Assembly (NCBI GenBank): GCA_945827565.1
Contig: CALZNR010000029.1
Span: 1 to 9,375 of the forward strand
Reading direction: 5' to 3'
DNA length: 9,375 bases
DNA from: an uncultured Prevotella sp.
GTDB taxonomy: Bacteria; Bacteroidota; Bacteroidia; Bacteroidales; Bacteroidaceae
Numbering within the stretch: the stretch's first letter is position 1; every line of letters starts with the position of its first letter. Under the pieces are notes generated by a model. It was not told the DNA's origin, did not search any database, and was given only the letters and a program-made list of their open reading frames with translations. Positions 7,362-9,375 of this stretch are shown one piece after another. The translations under genes were made by a program, and so were the position numbers.

Positions 7362-8525
7362 CTACCTCAACAGTTCTGCCGCCACCCTTCGTGCTTCACG
7401 GTCGGTGGCAACGTAAGTGTCATAGTCGGGAGCGGCATCGAAGGGCACCATGCCCATGGTTTGCTCTATGATGTGGCTCATCTGCAAAAAGCCGCAGCGG
7501 TCTTCCAGAAAGCCTTTGTTCACCACCTCGTTGGCAGCATTGACGATGCAGGGCATGTTGCCCCCCTGCTCCAGTGCCTCGAAGGCCAGCGCCAAACAGC
7601 GGAACTTCTGCATGTCGGGCTTGAAGAACTCCAGGGGATGCTCCAGCAGGTTGAGCCGTTGCGATGACAGATGCAGTCGGCTGGGATAAGAGAAGGCATA
7701 CTGTATGGGCAGTCGCATATCAGGCACTCCCAACTGCGCCTTGACGGCTCCATCGGCAAACTGCACCGCACTGTGCACAATGCTCTGCGGATGCACCAGC
7801 ACCTCTATCTGCGAAGCCTCCACTCCGAAGAGCCATTTGGCCTCCATCACCTCAAATCCCTTGTTCATCATCGTGGCACTGTCGATGGTGATTTTGGCTC
7901 CCATGTCCCACGTGGGATGTTTCAGGGCATCGTCCTTGGTCACCTGTGCCAACTGCTCCATGCTCATATTGCGGAAGGGGCCTCCGCTGGCAGTGAGCAG
8001 TATTTTCTCGATGGCATTGTCGCCCTCTCCTGCCAGGCATTGGAAGATGGCAGAGTGCTCGCTATCTACAGGCAGGATGGGTGTGTGGAAGCGCTGTGCC
8101 AGGTCTCTTATCAGCTGTCCTGCCACCACCAGCGTCTCCTTGTTTGCCAAACAGATGGTTTTGCGTGCCTTGATGGCATGGATGGTGGGCGATAGTCCGG
8201 CAAAGCCCACCATGGCGGTGAGCACCATGTCGATGGGTTGCGCCTCTACTATCTCGTCGATGGCTTTGGCACCGGCATACACCTTCACGTCAAGACAGTC
8301 GTGCAGCATACTGCACAGCTTGTCGTAGAGTGCCTCGTTGGCAATGACCACCGCTGCCGGTTTGAATCGCCTTGCCTGTTCTGCCAGCAGTTCCACACTG
8401 TTGTTGGCCGTGAGGCAATACACCTCGTACAGGTCGGCATGCTCTTCTATCACCTGCAGTGCCTGTGTGCCTATAGACCCCGTAGAACCGAGGATGGCTA
8501 TTTGTTTTTTCTTTGTAGGTTGCAT
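7362..8525 (-). CDS. dxr: 1-deoxy-D-xylulose 5-phosphate reductoisomerase
   Basis: Dxr catalyses the first committed step of the MEP isoprenoid pathway: NADPH-dependent conversion of 1-deoxy-D-xylulose 5-phosphate to 2-C-methyl-D-erythritol 4-phosphate in the cytoplasm. It is the target of fosmidomycin. The NADPH-binding loop is G13-S-T-G-S-I-G19. The metal ligands are D154 and E156 in VDSEHSAIFQ, and E228 in NKGFEVMEAKWLF, corresponding to D150, E152 and E231 of the E. coli enzyme. The substrate loop and phosphate site are present as ASGGPFR (179-185), HPTWDMG (203-209), S216, N221 and K222. The C-terminal helical domain includes IVNAANEVV (327-335). At 387 residues it has normal length. The start is 20 nt after rimM, and the spacer holds an ACAACAACAA run but no Shine-Dalgarno. 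I see every expected active-site residue. Confidence 0.97.
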   Translation of the reverse strand: MQPTKKKQIAILGSTGSIGTQALQVIEEHADLYEVYCLTANNSVELLAEQARRFKPAAVVIANEALYDKLCSMLHDCLDVKVYAGAKAIDEIVEAQPIDMVLTAMVGFAGLSPTIHAIKARKTICLANKETLVVAGQLIRDLAQRFHTPILPVDSEHSAIFQCLAGEGDNAIEKILLTASGGPFRNMSMEQLAQVTKDDALKHPTWDMGAKITIDSATMMNKGFEVMEAKWLFGVEASQIEVLVHPQSIVHSAVQFADGAVKAQLGVPDMRLPIQYAFSYPSRLHLSSQRLNLLEHPLEFFKPDMQKFRCLALAFEALEQGGNMPCIVNAANEVVNKGFLEDRCGFLQMSHIIEQTMGMVPFDAAPDYDTYVATDREARRVAAELLR

Positions 8526-8545
8526 GATTGCAGAATTGTTGTTGT

Positions 8546-9052
8546 TTATAGGTCGAGCAGTCCTTCGGGAATATCCATACTTACCCTGCGCTGCCCCACA
8601 TCAATATGTGTAATCAGTTCGGGTGTGGCAGGCACAAGCTGTCCGTTGTCCAGTTCAAAGAGCAGGTTGATGGTGGTATCGTCCACCCCTGCTATCCTGC
8701 CTGCCACTCGCTGAGTGGCATTGTCAAACAGTTCAAAATCCACCACACTTGCCCACGACACGGGTGCATCCTCTTCGGCATTGCCTCGTGGATAGAACAC
8801 CTCGCATCCTGTGAGGGCTGCCGCCTGCTGCTGTGTGTCTATATCCTCAAACTTTATCAGTGCCGTCTCTTCTCCTCTGAAACGGTATTCCTCGATGAAG
8901 AAGGGCACGGCAATGCCCTCTACCATGAGAAACAGGTAGTCGGCATCCTCACGGTCGAACACATCGTCCACAAAGCGGAAGTTCACCTCGCCTTTCACCC
9001 CATGGGGTTTTCCGATGGTGCCTATGCAGTAGATATCGTGACTGTCTATCAT
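8546..9052 (-). CDS. rimM: 16S rRNA processing protein RimM
   Basis: RimM is a cytoplasmic assembly factor that binds ribosomal protein S19 and helps mature the 3' (head) domain of the 30S subunit. The 168-residue protein has the two expected domains: an N-terminal RimM beta barrel (about 6-90), starting [14 protein letters not shown], and a C-terminal PRC barrel (about 98-168), ending [12 protein letters not shown], a standard RimM terminus. The length is normal. The start codon overlaps the murA stop as ATGA, which suggests translational coupling. In many bacteria rimM sits with rpsP, trmD and rplS. Here it lies between murA and dxr, the arrangement I associate with Bacteroidales. Confidence 0.94.
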   Translation of the reverse strand: MIDSHDIYCIGTIGKPHGVKGEVNFRFVDDVFDREDADYLFLMVEGIAVPFFIEEYRFRGEETALIKFEDIDTQQQAAALTGCEVFYPRGNAEEDAPVSWASVVDFELFDNATQRVAGRIAGVDDTTINLLFELDNGQLVPATPELITHIDVGQRRVSMDIPEGLLDL

Positions 9053-9329
9053 TGTTGTCCGCTGTTGTCGCTGAGAGGTGCGCTGTTCTGTCGGGTGATG
9101 TGTGCTCCCAGGGCATTGAGACGCTCCTCGATATTCTCATAGCCGCGGTCTATCTGCTCTATATTGTCTATCCGGCTCACTCCCTCGGCACTCATGGCGG
9201 CTATCAGCAGGGCAATGCCCGCACGTATGTCAGGACTTGCCATGCGGCCTCCTCTGAGTCGTTTCTCATGGTCGTGGCCCACCACCACGGCACGGTGCGG
9301 GTCGCAGAGGATAATCTGTGCGCCCATGT
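9049..9329 (-). CDS. murA: UDP-N-acetylglucosamine 1-carboxyvinyltransferase, C-terminal part
   Basis: MurA transfers enolpyruvate from PEP to UDP-GlcNAc, the first committed step of peptidoglycan synthesis, in the cytoplasm. Only the last 93 or so codons are present. The gene enters from the right edge and is cut by the library adapter, so the ATG at 9327 is internal and about 340 N-terminal residues are missing, including the PEP-binding Cys/Asp loop. Counting from that Met, DPHRAVVVG (9-17), SPDIRAG (31-37) and [14 protein letters not shown] (57-70) match the family. R35 and R61 correspond to R371 and R397 of E. coli MurA; R397 is an active-site residue. The last 14 or so residues, after ALGAHITR, are an unremarkable polar tail. 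The TGA stop overlaps the rimM ATG. It heads the minus-strand cluster as far as can be seen; its promoter lies outside. Confidence 0.94.
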
Positions 9330-9375
9330 CTGTCTCTTATACACATCTCCGAGCCCACGAGACAGGCAGAAATGT
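9330..9375 (-). other. Sequencing adapter (Nextera i7 side), not genomic
   Basis: This is the reverse complement of the left-end adapter: mosaic end CTGTCTCTTATACACATCT (9330-9348), read-2 site CCGAGCCCACGAGAC (9349-9363), index AGGCAGAA (9364-9371) and AT (9372-9373). The P7 primer would continue CT, but the last two bases are GT, probably a read error at 9374. The same index is present at both ends. These bases should be removed before any submission or homology search. Confidence 0.98.

Noticed and set aside
1..9375. Composite transposon or integron-like unit bounded by 44-bp inverted repeats.
   Set aside because: The repeats are Nextera adapter sequence including a synthetic index; there is no transposase and no target-site duplication.

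Overview
The window reads as ordinary chromosomal DNA of a Bacteroidales bacterium, most likely Prevotellaceae-like with fairly high GC. The clues are the order murA-rimM-dxr-rseP, which is familiar in Bacteroides and Prevotella; a Bacteroides-type RNase H; a GH78 rhamnosidase beginning with a WIWYPGDYEIWLGN-like block; a secreted protein ending in the GRKV...GKGIYI..GKKI type of tail; and A-rich leaders in place of Shine-Dalgarno sites. I cannot name a species.

Both ends are synthetic. Bases 1-44 and 9330-9373 form a perfect 44-base inverted repeat made of the Nextera i7-side adapter: the Tn5 mosaic end, the read-2 primer site and the 8-base index TTCTGCCT. Genomic sequence therefore runs only from about 45 to 9329, and the first and last genes are cut by library fragmentation, not by a biological event.

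Plus strand, 45 to 3488: the C-terminal end of an unidentified, probably secreted protein; a secreted GH78-family alpha-L-rhamnosidase (340-2535); and ribD (2547-3488) for riboflavin synthesis. The first two lie 32 nt apart and look like the end of a plant-polysaccharide or glycoside-degrading locus. RibD has an intact deaminase domain but an unusually short and divergent reductase domain.

Minus strand, 9329 down to 3485: murA (3' part), rimM, dxr, rseP, argS and rnhA, in that transcription order. murA/rimM overlap by ATGA, argS/rnhA overlap by TAATG, rimM-dxr are 20 nt apart, and the dxr-rseP and rseP-argS gaps are 91 and 94 nt. This looks like one housekeeping operon covering peptidoglycan precursor synthesis, 30S maturation, MEP isoprenoid synthesis, intramembrane proteolysis, Arg-tRNA charging and RNA:DNA hybrid removal. 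A clear hairpin lies in the rseP-argS gap. The two gene blocks converge, with ribD and rnhA overlapping tail to tail by 4 nt.

I found no RNA gene, CRISPR array, insertion sequence, prophage, defence system or intrinsic terminator, and no gene-free stretch above 300 bases. I see no undescribed biological system here. The points most worth a second look are the compact RibD reductase domain, the rseP-argS hairpin and the adapter ends.
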